A DNA stretch of 64,000 nucleotides, from contig NZ_JAMJFX010000001.1 of assembly GCF_023544865.1 (NCBI RefSeq), positions 402,758-466,757 of the forward strand. The letters are read 5' to 3'. The notes beneath the pieces are model-generated. The model searched no databases. It was not told the DNA's origin and saw only the letters and a program-made list of their open reading frames with translations. The stretch is from Phaeovulum molybdatiresistens. Its GTDB lineage: Bacteria > Pseudomonadota > Alphaproteobacteria > Rhodobacterales > Rhodobacteraceae. Position numbers and translations under genes: made by a program. Each line of letters begins with the position of its first letter. Positions within the stretch are counted from its first letter, which is position 1. This document shows positions 18,088 through 27,884 of the stretch, in pieces.

Positions 18088-18276
18088 ATGCTGATCAAGA
18101 TGATGATCCTGTTTCTGCTGGCGATGGCCGTCTTGGCCATGATCGGCAAGCTGCGCCTGCCCGGGCGCACGGGCAAGCGGCGCGGCAAGCTGACGGCGGT
18201 GCGCTGCAAGCGCTGTGGCCGGCCAAGGATCGGCAAGGGGCCCTGTCCTTGCGAAACAAAGACATCTGGGGGGTGA
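18088..18276 (+). CDS. Small membrane protein with zinc-ribbon-like tail
   Basis: 62 residues: a membrane helix (about 3-20), a basic linker (KLRLPGRTGKRRGK) and a C-terminal CKRCGRPRIGKGPCPC array whose four cysteines (CxxC...CxC) could bind one zinc. Lies in a tight run between the S49 peptidase (3 bases) and the antiporter (4 bases), so translation is probably coupled. Unknown function. Confidence 0.72.
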   Translation: MLIKMMILFLLAMAVLAMIGKLRLPGRTGKRRGKLTAVRCKRCGRPRIGKGPCPCETKTSGG

Positions 18277-18280
18277 TCAA

Positions 18281-19249
18281 TTGATCTGGGATCTGGCGCA
18301 TATCGGCGCGGGGCTTGTCTTGCTGATCCTGGCGGGGGATGTGCTGGTGCGCGGCGCGGTCGCGCTGGCGCTTCGGCTGGGGATACCTGCGCTGATCGTC
18401 GGGCTGACGATAGTGGCCTTCGGAACATCGGCGCCCGAAATGATGGTGTCGGTGGCGGCGGTGCTTGGAAACGCGCCGGGCATCGCATTGGGCAATGTGG
18501 TCGGGTCCAACACCGCCAATATCCTGCTGGTGCTTGGGTTGCCCGCGCTGATCGCCAATATTCCCACCGATGAACATGACATGCGCAAAAGCTATCTGAC
18601 GATGCTGGCGGGTAGTGTTCTGTTCATCCTTCTGGCCTTCATGGGGCCGTTCCGATGGCCCCATGCGCTGGTGCTTCTGATCGGGCTGGCGCTTGTGATG
18701 GGCGATCAGATCCGCGACGCGCTGGTGCATCGGGCCAGGCGCGCCGAGGTTGAAGCCGACGCCCCCGAGATTGCCACGGCCGATGCGGCGCTGTCCCCCC
18801 TGCGCATCGGCCTTTACATCCTGGCGGGCCTGATCGGTCTGCCGCTGGCCGCGGATCTGCTGGTCACCGGGGCCAGCAACATGGCCCGCGCCTTCGGAAT
18901 TTCCGAAGCCGTGATCGGGCTGACGCTGGTGGCGGTGGGCACATCGCTGCCCGAACTTGCGACCTCGGTCACAGCCGCGATCAAGGGGCGCGCCGATGTG
19001 GCGCTTGGCAATGTGGTGGGGTCGAACATCTTCAACCTGCTGGGCATCATCGGCGTGGCGGGGTTGGTCGGCACCCTGCCGGTGCCGCCGGAAATGCTGC
19101 GGCTGGACCTTTGGGTGATGCTGGGGGTTTCGGTGCTGATTGCGCCCTTCATCTTCTATCGCTGGCCCTTCCGCCGGTTGGTCGGCCTTGGGTTCCTGGG
19201 GATCTATGCGGGCTATGTGGTGATTCTGATGACGGGGGCCGCGGCATGA
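18281..19249 (+). CDS. Calcium/sodium antiporter, CaCA family (YrbG-like)
   Basis: Membrane cation exchanger with about ten helices and the two inverted alpha-repeats of the CaCA family: AFGTSAPEMMVSV with GNVVGSNTANILLVLG, and AVGTSLPELATSV with GNVVGSNIFNLLGI. I place the start at the TTG at 18281, after a GGGGGGTG ribosome-binding site four bases from the preceding stop; the reading frame is open to 18215, but those codons overlap the small zinc-ribbon gene. 322 residues is normal for YrbG. Its stop overlaps the SDR start (ATGA). Confidence 0.9.
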   Translation: MIWDLAHIGAGLVLLILAGDVLVRGAVALALRLGIPALIVGLTIVAFGTSAPEMMVSVAAVLGNAPGIALGNVVGSNTANILLVLGLPALIANIPTDEHDMRKSYLTMLAGSVLFILLAFMGPFRWPHALVLLIGLALVMGDQIRDALVHRARRAEVEADAPEIATADAALSPLRIGLYILAGLIGLPLAADLLVTGASNMARAFGISEAVIGLTLVAVGTSLPELATSVTAAIKGRADVALGNVVGSNIFNLLGIIGVAGLVGTLPVPPEMLRLDLWVMLGVSVLIAPFIFYRWPFRRLVGLGFLGIYAGYVVILMTGAAA

Positions 19250-20025
19250 ACGGGCGGGCACTGGTGACCGGCGCAGGGCGTCGGCTGGGGCGGGAAATGG
19301 CGCTGTATCTGGCGCGGCGCGGCCATGACGTGGCGGTGCATTACGCCACCTCGCAACCCGAGGCAGAGGCAGTCGCGCAGGAGATCCGGGCGATGGGGCG
19401 GCGGGCAGTCACCCTGCAGGCCGATCTTTTGGCAGAGGCCGATACCCAGGGCCTGGTCGCGCGCGCGGCCGAGGGCCTGGGCGGGCCGCTGGATGTGCTG
19501 GTCAACAACGCCTCGATTTTTGAATATGACAATATTCACACCGCCACGCGCGACAGCTGGGACCGGCATTTCGAATCCAACCTGCGCGCGCCTTTCGTTT
19601 TGACGCAGGCCTTTGCCGCGCAGGCCCCCAAGGCCGACCGAAGCCGGGGCGAACCCAGGGCGCGGGCGCTGGTGGTCAACATGCTTGACCAAAGAATGCG
19701 CAAGCTGACACCGGAATTCATGACCTATTCGCTAGCCAAGATGGGGCTGTGGGCGCTGACCCGGACCGCCGCACAGGCGCTTGCGCCGGACATCCGTGTC
19801 AACGCGATCGGCCCCGGCCCGACCCTTCAGGGCGCGCGCCAGACAGAGGACCACTTTGCCCGCCAGCGCGCCGCGACGATCCTGGAACGCGGCGCCGATC
19901 CGGAAGATATCTGTGCTGCTTTGGGTTACTTTCTGGATGCTCTTTCGGTTACCGGACAGCTGATCTGTGTCGATGGCGGGCAGCATCTGGCGTGGAAAAC
20001 GCCCGATGTGCTGGGCCCGGAATAG
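19246..20025 (+). CDS. SDR family oxidoreductase
   Basis: 259-residue classical short-chain dehydrogenase: the NADP-binding TGAGRRLGREMAL (residues 8-20), NNAS (about 89), and a Tyr-x-x-x-Lys catalytic pair in TYSLAKMGLW. The RRLG variant after the glycine motif resembles FolM/pteridine reductases, so a dihydropteridine substrate is possible, but this is only inference. Start overlaps the antiporter stop. Last gene of the 16.8-20 kb plus-strand run. Confidence 0.88.
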   Translation: MNGRALVTGAGRRLGREMALYLARRGHDVAVHYATSQPEAEAVAQEIRAMGRRAVTLQADLLAEADTQGLVARAAEGLGGPLDVLVNNASIFEYDNIHTATRDSWDRHFESNLRAPFVLTQAFAAQAPKADRSRGEPRARALVVNMLDQRMRKLTPEFMTYSLAKMGLWALTRTAAQALAPDIRVNAIGPGPTLQGARQTEDHFARQRAATILERGADPEDICAALGYFLDALSVTGQLICVDGGQHLAWKTPDVLGPE

Positions 20026-20323
20026 GCCGCGCAGCGCCGGGGGGGCTGCAACTTGTCCACTTTGCCCGACGTCTTCACAAACCCGTTAAGAATCCTTTAT
20101 TCTTTTCAGTAACTTGCCAGACGTTCAAATTATTTCATTTGAAAATCAAGGCGTTATATCTATGCCTAATTTTTAGGCAAACTGATGAACCCGCCCGAAA
20201 ACAAGGGAGATTCCGCTGCCCGCGCGCTTTGCCAACAGAGTTATCCACAGAAACCGTGGACAGCTTTACCCTTGATTTTGGCACCCGGACACGGCAACCG
20301 GGACAGAGAATCGAAAGATTAAC
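20026..20323. other. AT-rich gene-free stretch upstream of uvrC
   Basis: 298 bases without a supported gene, clearly more AT-rich than the surroundings. It contains two perfect dyads: TTCAAAT/ATTTGAA with a 6-base loop (20124-20143) and TGCCTAA/TTAGGCA with a 3-base loop (20163-20179). It also has one perfect consensus DnaA box, TTATCCACA (20241-20249). It must hold the uvrC promoter. A single DnaA box is not enough to call an origin. Confidence 0.5.
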
Positions 20324-22222
20324 ATGACCGAGGACACCGAAGCCCCCCTGCCGCCCGAAGGCGCCGCGACCGAGGCCGCGCTGACCGGCCACGCGCTGGT
20401 GCAAAGTTACCTGAAAACGCTGGACGGCTCGCCCGGCGTCTATCGGATGCTGAACGCCCAGAATGAGGTGCTTTACGTCGGAAAGGCGCGCAACCTGCGC
20501 GCACGGGTGTCGAACTATGCCCGACCCTCGGGGCATTCCGGGCGCATCGCCCGGATGATCCGCGAAACCGCGCGGATGATGTTTCTGACCACCCGGACCG
20601 AAACCGAGGCGCTGCTGCTGGAGCAGAACCTGATCAAGCAGCTGAAGCCGCGCTACAACGTGCTGCTGCGCGACGACAAAAGCTTTCCGAATATTCTCGT
20701 TTCGAAAACCCACGCCTATCCGCAGATCAAGAAGCATCGCGGCGCCAAGACGGAAAAGGGCAGCTACTATGGCCCCTTTGCCAGCGCGGGCGCGGTGAAC
20801 CGGACGCTGAACCAGTTGCAGCGCGTCTTCCTGCTGCGCAACTGTTCGGATGCGATGTTCGAAAGCCGCACCCGGCCCTGCCTGCTGTATCAGATCAAGC
20901 GCTGTGCGGGGCCTTGCGTGGGGCGGATTTCGGAAAGCGACTATGCCGCGCTGGTGGCCGACGCCGAACGCTTCCTGCAGGGCAAGTCGACCGACATCCA
21001 GAAACACCTTGCCGCCGAAATGGCCGAGGCGTCCGAGGCGATGGAGTTTGAGCGCGCCGCCGCCCTGCGCGACCGCATCCGCGCGCTGACCAATGTGCAA
21101 TCGGCCCAAGGCATCAACCCGCGCAGCGTGGCCGAGGCGGATGTGATCGCGCTGCACATGGAAGGCGGGCAGGCCTGCGTGCAGGTGTTTTTCATCCGTG
21201 CGCATCAAAGCTGGGGCAACCGCGACTATTACCCCCGCACCGGATCGGGGGCCGAGGCGCCCGAGGTGCTGGAGGCGTTTCTGGCCCAGTTCTATGACGA
21301 CAAGACCCCGCCCCGGCTGATCCTTCTGTCGCATCCGATCGGGGATGAGGATCTGATGGTCAACCTGCTGTCCGACCGCGCCGGCCGGCGGATCGAGATT
21401 GCCGTGCCGCAGCGGGGCGAAAAGGCGGAACTGGTGGAAAACGCCGCCCGCAACGCCCGCGAAAGCCTGGCCCGCAAGATGAGCGAAAGCGCGACCCAGG
21501 CACGCCTGCTGGAAGGCCTGGCCGAGGCCTTTGGCCTGGACGCCCCGCCCCTTCGGATCGAGGTTTACGACAACAGCCACATCCAGGGCACCAATGCCGT
21601 GGGCGGCATGATCGTGGCCGGGGCCGAGGGATTTTTGAAAAGCCAGTATCGCAAGTTCAACATCAAGGGCACTGACATCACCCCCGGCGATGACTTTGGC
21701 ATGATGAAAGAGGTGCTGACCCGCCGCTTTGCTCGCCTGCTGAAGGAAGACCCCGACCGCGAAACCGAAAGCTGGCCCGACCTTCTGCTGATTGACGGCG
21801 GGGCCGGGCAAGTCTCGGCCGTGGCGGAAATCATGGAGGAGATGGGCGTCGAGGACATCCCGATGGTCGGCGTGGCAAAGGGCGTGGACCGCGACCACGG
21901 CAAAGAGGAATTCCACCGGCCCGGCCAGCGCCCCTTTGCGCTGCGGATGAATGATCCGGTGCTGTATTTCATCCAGCGCTTGCGCGATGAGGCGCACCGC
22001 TGGGCGATCGGCGCGCATCGGGCGAAACGGGCCAAGGCCGTGGGGGCGACGCCGCTGGATGAAATTCCGGGGGTGGGGGCCACGCGCAAACGCGCGCTTC
22101 TGGCGCATTTCGGATCGGCCAAGGCGGTCAGCCGCGCCGGGCTGTCGGACCTGCAGGCCGTGCCCGGAATTTCCGCGGCGATGGCCCAGACGATCTACGA
22201 TTTCTTCAACACCAAGGGCTGA
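20324..22222 (+). CDS. uvrC: Excinuclease ABC subunit C
   Basis: Makes both incisions in nucleotide-excision repair after damage recognition by UvrAB. 632 residues: the GIY-YIG nuclease (about 40-120; [18 protein letters not shown]), a Cys-rich/UVR region ([12 protein letters not shown] motif near 235), the RNase H-like endonuclease ([32 protein letters not shown]) and C-terminal helix-hairpin-helix repeats ([18 protein letters not shown]). ATG at 20324. Followed by a strong hairpin and convergent gdhA. Confidence 0.97.
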   Translation: MTEDTEAPLPPEGAATEAALTGHALVQSYLKTLDGSPGVYRMLNAQNEVLYVGKARNLRARVSNYARPSGHSGRIARMIRETARMMFLTTRTETEALLLEQNLIKQLKPRYNVLLRDDKSFPNILVSKTHAYPQIKKHRGAKTEKGSYYGPFASAGAVNRTLNQLQRVFLLRNCSDAMFESRTRPCLLYQIKRCAGPCVGRISESDYAALVADAERFLQGKSTDIQKHLAAEMAEASEAMEFERAAALRDRIRALTNVQSAQGINPRSVAEADVIALHMEGGQACVQVFFIRAHQSWGNRDYYPRTGSGAEAPEVLEAFLAQFYDDKTPPRLILLSHPIGDEDLMVNLLSDRAGRRIEIAVPQRGEKAELVENAARNARESLARKMSESATQARLLEGLAEAFGLDAPPLRIEVYDNSHIQGTNAVGGMIVAGAEGFLKSQYRKFNIKGTDITPGDDFGMMKEVLTRRFARLLKEDPDRETESWPDLLLIDGGAGQVSAVAEIMEEMGVEDIPMVGVAKGVDRDHGKEEFHRPGQRPFALRMNDPVLYFIQRLRDEAHRWAIGAHRAKRAKAVGATPLDEIPGVGATRKRALLAHFGSAKAVSRAGLSDLQAVPGISAAMAQTIYDFFNTKG

Positions 22223-22226
22223 AGAC

Positions 22227-22252
22227 GCCCCGGCCGGCGGACCGGCCGGGGC
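22227..22252. terminator. Bidirectional hairpin between uvrC and gdhA
   Basis: Perfect 11-base stem GCCCCGGCCGG / CCGGCCGGGGC with loop CGGA, four bases after the uvrC stop and seven before the gdhA stop. The symmetrical placement between convergent genes suggests it ends both transcripts; it lacks a strong T tract on the plus side. Confidence 0.7.
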
Positions 22253-22258
22253 ATTGGA

Positions 22259-23608
<1,350 letters not shown>

Positions 23609-23791
23609 TCAGGGCCCCCAATTCGGTGACGAATTGCCCAAGGCTTGGGCATTGTGCCTGCGAAATGGCCGATTTTTCGGGCAAAGTGAAGTGTAAATCC
23701 GATTCCAGGCCCCAACTGCGGTCCCAGACCGCGGCACGGGGCCGCGATCCGCCCTCTTCCCTCGGCACGGATCAGAAGCTAGGGTGCCAAC

Positions 23792-24418
23792 ATGAAATGG
23801 AATTTGCCCAATATCCTGACGGTCTTGCGACTGATCGCCGCGCCCGGCGTCGCGGTCATGTTCCTGTATTTTCAGCGGCCTTGGGCAGACTGGTTCGCGC
23901 TTGCGCTGTTCATCACCGCGGCGGTGACCGACTGGTTCGATGGCTACCTCGCCCGCGCCTGGAAGCAGGAATCACGATTCGGCGCCATGCTGGACCCGAT
24001 CGCCGACAAGGCGATGGTGGTGATCGCGCTGGTAATCATCACTGGCTATTCCGGCATGAACCCCTGGCTGATCCTGCCGGTCACCGTGATCCTGTTCCGT
24101 GAGGTGTTCGTGGCCGGCCTGCGTGAATTTCTTGGCGCGGATTCGGGCAAGCTCAAGGTTACGAAACTGGCGAAATGGAAGACCACCGCGCAGATGGTGG
24201 CGATTGCGGTCCTGTTCCTCGGCACCGGGCTGGCCTTTCTGGAACGCCGCCCCCCCCGGGCGGGCGAGGGCGACCTGCCGACCGGCGCCAGCCTGGCCGA
24301 TCTGGCAACCCATTTCGGACTGGCCCTGATCTGGATCGCCGCGATTCTGACCGCGATCACCGGCTGGGATTACTTCCGCAAGTCGCTGCCACTGCTGAAG
24401 GAGCCCAAGGATGGTTGA
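23792..24418 (+). CDS. pgsA: CDP-diacylglycerol-glycerol-3-phosphate 3-phosphatidyltransferase
   Basis: First committed step of phosphatidylglycerol synthesis, in the inner membrane. 208 residues with four to six helices and the full CDP-alcohol phosphatidyltransferase motif, DWFDGYLAR...GAMLDPIADK (about 51-75). Overlaps moaD by 8 bases, an arrangement common in alphaproteobacteria. Confidence 0.96.
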   Translation: MKWNLPNILTVLRLIAAPGVAVMFLYFQRPWADWFALALFITAAVTDWFDGYLARAWKQESRFGAMLDPIADKAMVVIALVIITGYSGMNPWLILPVTVILFREVFVAGLREFLGADSGKLKVTKLAKWKTTAQMVAIAVLFLGTGLAFLERRPPRAGEGDLPTGASLADLATHFGLALIWIAAILTAITGWDYFRKSLPLLKEPKDG

Positions 24419-24659
24419 GGTTCTGTATTTCGCCTGGGTCCGCGAACGCATCGGCCTTGCCCGCGAAACCGTGCAGACCGACGCCGCGACGGTCGCCGAC
24501 CTAATCGAACAGCTCAAGGCGCGCGATCCCCGCTATGCCGCCGCCTTCGCCGATGTGGCGGCGCTGCGCGTCGCGCTTGACCAGGATCTGGCCGATTTCG
24601 CGGCCCCCCTGGCGGGCGTGCGCGAGATTGCCTTCTTCCCACCCATGACCGGGGGCTGA
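24411..24659 (+). CDS. moaD: Molybdopterin synthase sulfur carrier subunit
   Basis: 82-residue ubiquitin-like protein that carries the sulfur as a C-terminal thiocarboxylate for molybdopterin synthesis; it ends in the required Gly-Gly (FFPPMTGG). Start overlaps the end of pgsA; moaE begins 3 bases after its stop. Confidence 0.95.
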   Translation: MVEVLYFAWVRERIGLARETVQTDAATVADLIEQLKARDPRYAAAFADVAALRVALDQDLADFAAPLAGVREIAFFPPMTGG

Positions 24660-24662
24660 CCC

Positions 24663-25103
24663 ATGCGCATCACCCTTCAGCAAGCCGCCTTCGATCCGGG
24701 CCAGGAAACCGCGGGCTTTGGCCAGGGCCGGGCCGATGTCGGCGCGGTGGTCACCTTCACCGGGCTGGTGCGCGATGACAGCGGCAAGATGCAGGCGCTG
24801 GATATTGAACATTACCCCGGCATGACCGAACGCGCCATCACCGCGATCGCCGAACAGGCCATCAGCCGCTGGTCCCTGGCCGATTGCCTGGTGATCCACC
24901 GCTACGGCCATCTTGCGGTGGGCGAACCGATCATGATGGTGGCCACCGCCGCGCGCCACCGCGCCGATGCCTTCGCCGCGGCCGAATTCCTGATGGATTA
25001 CCTGAAATCCCGCGCGCCGTTCTGGAAAAAGGAAATCGGCCCCGATGGTGAAAGCTGGGTCGCGGCCAAGGACAGCGACGAAGTCGCCCTGACGCGCTGG
25101 TAA
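24663..25103 (+). CDS. moaE: Molybdopterin synthase catalytic subunit
   Basis: Converts precursor Z (cPMP) to molybdopterin together with MoaD. 146 residues, with VVTFTGLVRDDSGK, LDIEHYPGMTE, HRYGHLAVGEP and the lysine-containing KSRAPFWKKEI typical of the active site. Last gene of the pgsA-moaD-moaE run; a repeat hairpin follows. Confidence 0.95.
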   Translation: MRITLQQAAFDPGQETAGFGQGRADVGAVVTFTGLVRDDSGKMQALDIEHYPGMTERAITAIAEQAISRWSLADCLVIHRYGHLAVGEPIMMVATAARHRADAFAAAEFLMDYLKSRAPFWKKEIGPDGESWVAAKDSDEVALTRW

Positions 25104-25138
25104 CCCGCCCGGCGCCAAAGCCCGCCAAAGCCCTCGGT

Positions 25139-25206
25139 GGTCCTTCGGCTTTGCGAAAATATCCCGGGGTGAATGGGCCGACAGGCCCAGAGGGGCAGCG
25201 CCCCTA
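25139..25206 (+). repeat. Dispersed intergenic hairpin repeat, copy C
   Basis: CCTTCGGCTTTGCGAAAATAT, then CCCGGGGTGAATGGGCC..GGCCC, then stem AGGGGC/GCCCCT (25191-25196 and 25200-25205). It is the direct counterpart of copy B in the opposite orientation. Its 3' stem overlaps the stop codon of the flavoprotein gene, and it lies between convergent genes, as expected for a shared terminator. Confidence 0.75.
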
Positions 25207-26256
25207 AAGGCTGTCCTCGACCCGGAACCCCGCCGGAATGGCATCGCGCCCCGCAAGCACCAGATCGGCCATCACCTCGGCCACCTTCGGCGCCATGCCA
25301 AAGCCGATCTTGAAGCCGCCATTGGCGATGAAATGCCCCGGGCGTCCCGGCCAGGGCCCCAGCATCGGCGCGCGCGACCGCGCCCGCGGGCGCAACCCGG
25401 CCCAACGGTCCACCACCTCGGCCCCCGCCAGCGCGGGGCACAGGGCGCAGGCCTGAGTGATCAGCGACTCCAGTTGCGCATCCACCGTGTCGGGCGCATC
25501 GAACACCCGTTCCGATGTTGACCCGATCGCCACCGTGCCATCGGCATGGGGCACGATATGGACCCCATCGGCATAGATCTGTGGCACTGCCCCCGCATCA
25601 TGGCACAGCAGCGCCGACTGTCCCTTGATCCCGCCGCCCACCGGCCTGCCCAACGCGCCCGACAACGCCGCCAGCCCCGCCGCACCGGTGGCGTGGATCA
25701 CGGCACCTTCCTCGGCCGCCTCACCCATCACAACCTCGGCGCCCAGTGCCCGCAGCGCCGCCACCAGCGCGGCCCCCGCCCTACGGGGGTTTGCCCGCGC
25801 GCTCAGCGTATCATGCACGACAAGCCCCGTCGGCGACACCGGCGCAAAGGCCCCGAAGCCCGCCACCGGCACCACCTGCCAGACCGCCTGATCCAGCCAA
25901 TGAACCGCCGCCCCTGCCGCGCGCGCCTGCGCCCGCGCAACCGCCGCATCATCAGCCAGCGGCTGAATCCGGCCCAGCCGCGCATAGCCCGGATCGCCGC
26001 CCCCCACCGCCGCCACATCGGCCCAGAAAGCCTCGGCCATCAGCAGGCTTTCCAGCTGAAACTGTTTCTTGGGGTTCCACTGTTCGGGCACATGCGGCGC
26101 CAGCGCCCCCACATGCCCGCCCGAGGCACCCGCGCCGATCCGCGCCACCTCGATCAGCCGCACCTTCGCGCCCCGCCGCGCCAGAACAAAGGCGCAGGCC
26201 AGACCAAAGACCCCGCCCCCCCGCACCGTCACATCCATCCGTTTGCCCGTTGCCAT
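25204..26256 (-). CDS. FAD-dependent oxidoreductase (DAO/ThiO-like)
   Basis: About 350 residues of the D-amino-acid oxidase/glycine oxidase fold: dinucleotide loop VRGGGVFGLACAFVLARRG near the start, IHATGAAGLAALS, and a C-terminal RWAGLRPRARSRAPMLGPW and ANGGFKIGFGMAP. It likely oxidises a small amine or amino acid; ThiO (glycine oxidase for thiamine) is one option, but no thi genes are adjacent. Two starts are plausible: ATG at 26256 (GAAAGGGGCG upstream, chosen) or ATG at 26238. Divergent from mnmD. Confidence 0.85.
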   Translation of the reverse strand: MATGKRMDVTVRGGGVFGLACAFVLARRGAKVRLIEVARIGAGASGGHVGALAPHVPEQWNPKKQFQLESLLMAEAFWADVAAVGGGDPGYARLGRIQPLADDAAVARAQARAAGAAVHWLDQAVWQVVPVAGFGAFAPVSPTGLVVHDTLSARANPRRAGAALVAALRALGAEVVMGEAAEEGAVIHATGAAGLAALSGALGRPVGGGIKGQSALLCHDAGAVPQIYADGVHIVPHADGTVAIGSTSERVFDAPDTVDAQLESLITQACALCPALAGAEVVDRWAGLRPRARSRAPMLGPWPGRPGHFIANGGFKIGFGMAPKVAEVMADLVLAGRDAIPAGFRVEDSL

Positions 26257-26304
26257 TGCCCGCCCCTTTCGCCATGGTCGCAGCCGAACCAAGGGCTATC
26301 CGCA

Positions 26305-26982
26305 ATGCGCGACACAGACCAGACCGACCCCGGCCTTTCCTGGCGCGACGACGCGATTCCCGTCTCGACCCGCTTTGACGATCCCTATTTCAGCCTAGCC
26401 AATGGCCTGGCCGAAACGCGCCATGTGTTTCTGGCCGGAAACGACCTGCCCGCGCGCCTGCGTCCCGGGTTTCACATCGCGGAACTGGGCTTTGGCACCG
26501 GGCTGAACCTGTTGGCCACCTGCATCGCCGCCGGCAACACGCCGATCTGCTTCACCAGCTTTGAGGCCTTCCCCCTGCCCGCCGCAGATATCGCCCGCGC
26601 CCTGCAGGCCTTCCCCGAGGCGCTGGCCATCGCGGACCCGTTCCTGACGGCTTGGGCCCGGGGGGAACGCCGCTTCCAGCTTGGCCCCGTCGCCGTTCAG
26701 GTGATCGTTGGCGATGCCCGCGACACCCTGCCCCACTGGGACGGGCGCGCGGATGCCTGGTTCCTTGACGGCTTTTCCCCCGCCAAGAACCCCGAGCTGT
26801 GGGGCGAGGCGCTGATGGCCGAGGTCGCCCGCCATACCGCGCCCGGCGGCAGCTTTGCCACCTATACCGCCGCGGGCTTCGTGCGCCGCGCGCTGGCGCA
26901 GGCGGGCTTTGCCGTGACCCGCGCGCCCGGCCACGGCCACAAGCGCCACATGAGCCGCGGCCAGCTGGGGGCGCAGCAATGA
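26305..26982 (+). CDS. mnmD: tRNA 5-methylaminomethyl-2-thiouridine34 methyltransferase
   Basis: 225-residue stand-alone version of the N-terminal methyltransferase domain of MnmC (MnmD/DUF752), which makes the final methylation of mnm5s2U34 in tRNA. Visible: SAM motif AELGFGTGLNLL, ARDTLP and the family signature WFLDGFSPAKNPELW. The C-terminal FAD domain of fused MnmC is absent, but a DAO-type flavoprotein of the same superfamily is divergently encoded 48 bases away, which suggests a split MnmC system (inference). Overlaps the DMT transporter start (ATGA). Confidence 0.88.
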   Translation: MRDTDQTDPGLSWRDDAIPVSTRFDDPYFSLANGLAETRHVFLAGNDLPARLRPGFHIAELGFGTGLNLLATCIAAGNTPICFTSFEAFPLPAADIARALQAFPEALAIADPFLTAWARGERRFQLGPVAVQVIVGDARDTLPHWDGRADAWFLDGFSPAKNPELWGEALMAEVARHTAPGGSFATYTAAGFVRRALAQAGFAVTRAPGHGHKRHMSRGQLGAQQ

Positions 26983-27884
26983 CCGCACAGAACCAACGCA
27001 CCGGCATCCTGCTGATGATCGCCACCACCCTGATCTTCGCGATCCAGGACGGCATCTCGCGCCATCTGTCGGAAAGCTACAACGTCTACATGGTGGTGAT
27101 GATCCGCTACTGGTTCTTCGCCCTTTTCGTCGTCGCACTGGCCAGCCGGCAGACCGGCGGGCTGCGCCGGGCGGTCGCCACCCGTCAGCCCTTGTTGCAG
27201 GTATCCCGCGCGGTCCTGCTGATCGTTCAGAACCTGATCATCATTCAGGGCTTTGTCATCCTTGGTTTGGTCGAAAGCCACGCGGTCTTTGCCTGCTATC
27301 CGCTGCTGATCGTGGCGCTGTCCGGGCCGGTGCTGGGCGAAAAGGTCGGCTGGCGGCGCTGGACGGCGGTTGCGATCGGCTTTGCCGGAATTTTGGTGAT
27401 CCTTCAGCCCGGCATTGGCGTCTTCCAACCCGCGGCCATGATCCCGTTGCTGGGCGCCCTTCTGTTCGCGCTTTATGGTGTGCTGACCCGCTTTGCGGCG
27501 CGCAAGGACAGCACGTCGGTATCCTTCTTCTGGACCGGCGTTCTGGGGGCTGTGATCGCCACCGCGATCGGCATCTGGTTCTGGGAACCGATGATCGCCC
27601 CCGACTGGGGCTGGATGGCTGTTCTGTGCCTGACCTCGGCCAGCGCGCATTGGCTGCTGATCCGCGCCTATGAGGTCGCCGAAGCCTCGGCGATCCAGCC
27701 CTTTGCCTATCTGCAGCTGGTCTTTATCGCGATCCTTGGCGTCACGGTCTTTGACGAGGTGGTCCGCCCCAATGTCGCGCTGGGGGCGGTGATCGTGGTG
27801 GGATCGGGGCTGTTTGCGCTGTGGCGCGAACGGATGCGCAGCCAGGTCAGCGCGCCGGCGGCAGACCCCGCAGCTCGGCGCTGA
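26979..27884 (+). CDS. DMT-superfamily transporter (EamA domains)
   Basis: 301 residues with ten predicted helices arranged as two EamA repeats (about 8-140 and 150-285), typical of drug/metabolite exporters (RhaT/YdcZ-like). Notable segments are LIFAIQDGISRHLS at the start and SSAHWLLIRAYEVAEASAIQPFAYLQLVF in the second repeat. Substrate unknown. Its last 38 bases overlap the 3' end of the convergent lytic transglycosylase gene. Confidence 0.9.
   Translation: MTAQNQRTGILLMIATTLIFAIQDGISRHLSESYNVYMVVMIRYWFFALFVVALASRQTGGLRRAVATRQPLLQVSRAVLLIVQNLIIIQGFVILGLVESHAVFACYPLLIVALSGPVLGEKVGWRRWTAVAIGFAGILVILQPGIGVFQPAAMIPLLGALLFALYGVLTRFAARKDSTSVSFFWTGVLGAVIATAIGIWFWEPMIAPDWGWMAVLCLTSASAHWLLIRAYEVAEASAIQPFAYLQLVFIAILGVTVFDEVVRPNVALGAVIVVGSGLFALWRERMRSQVSAPAADPAARR

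Noticed and set aside
20241..20249. Chromosomal origin of replication
   Set aside because: Only one perfect DnaA box and no further clustered boxes; kept only as a regulatory candidate.
23609..23791. Riboswitch upstream of gdhA or pgsA
   Set aside because: Only one short hairpin (23635-23651); no known aptamer core could be matched by eye.
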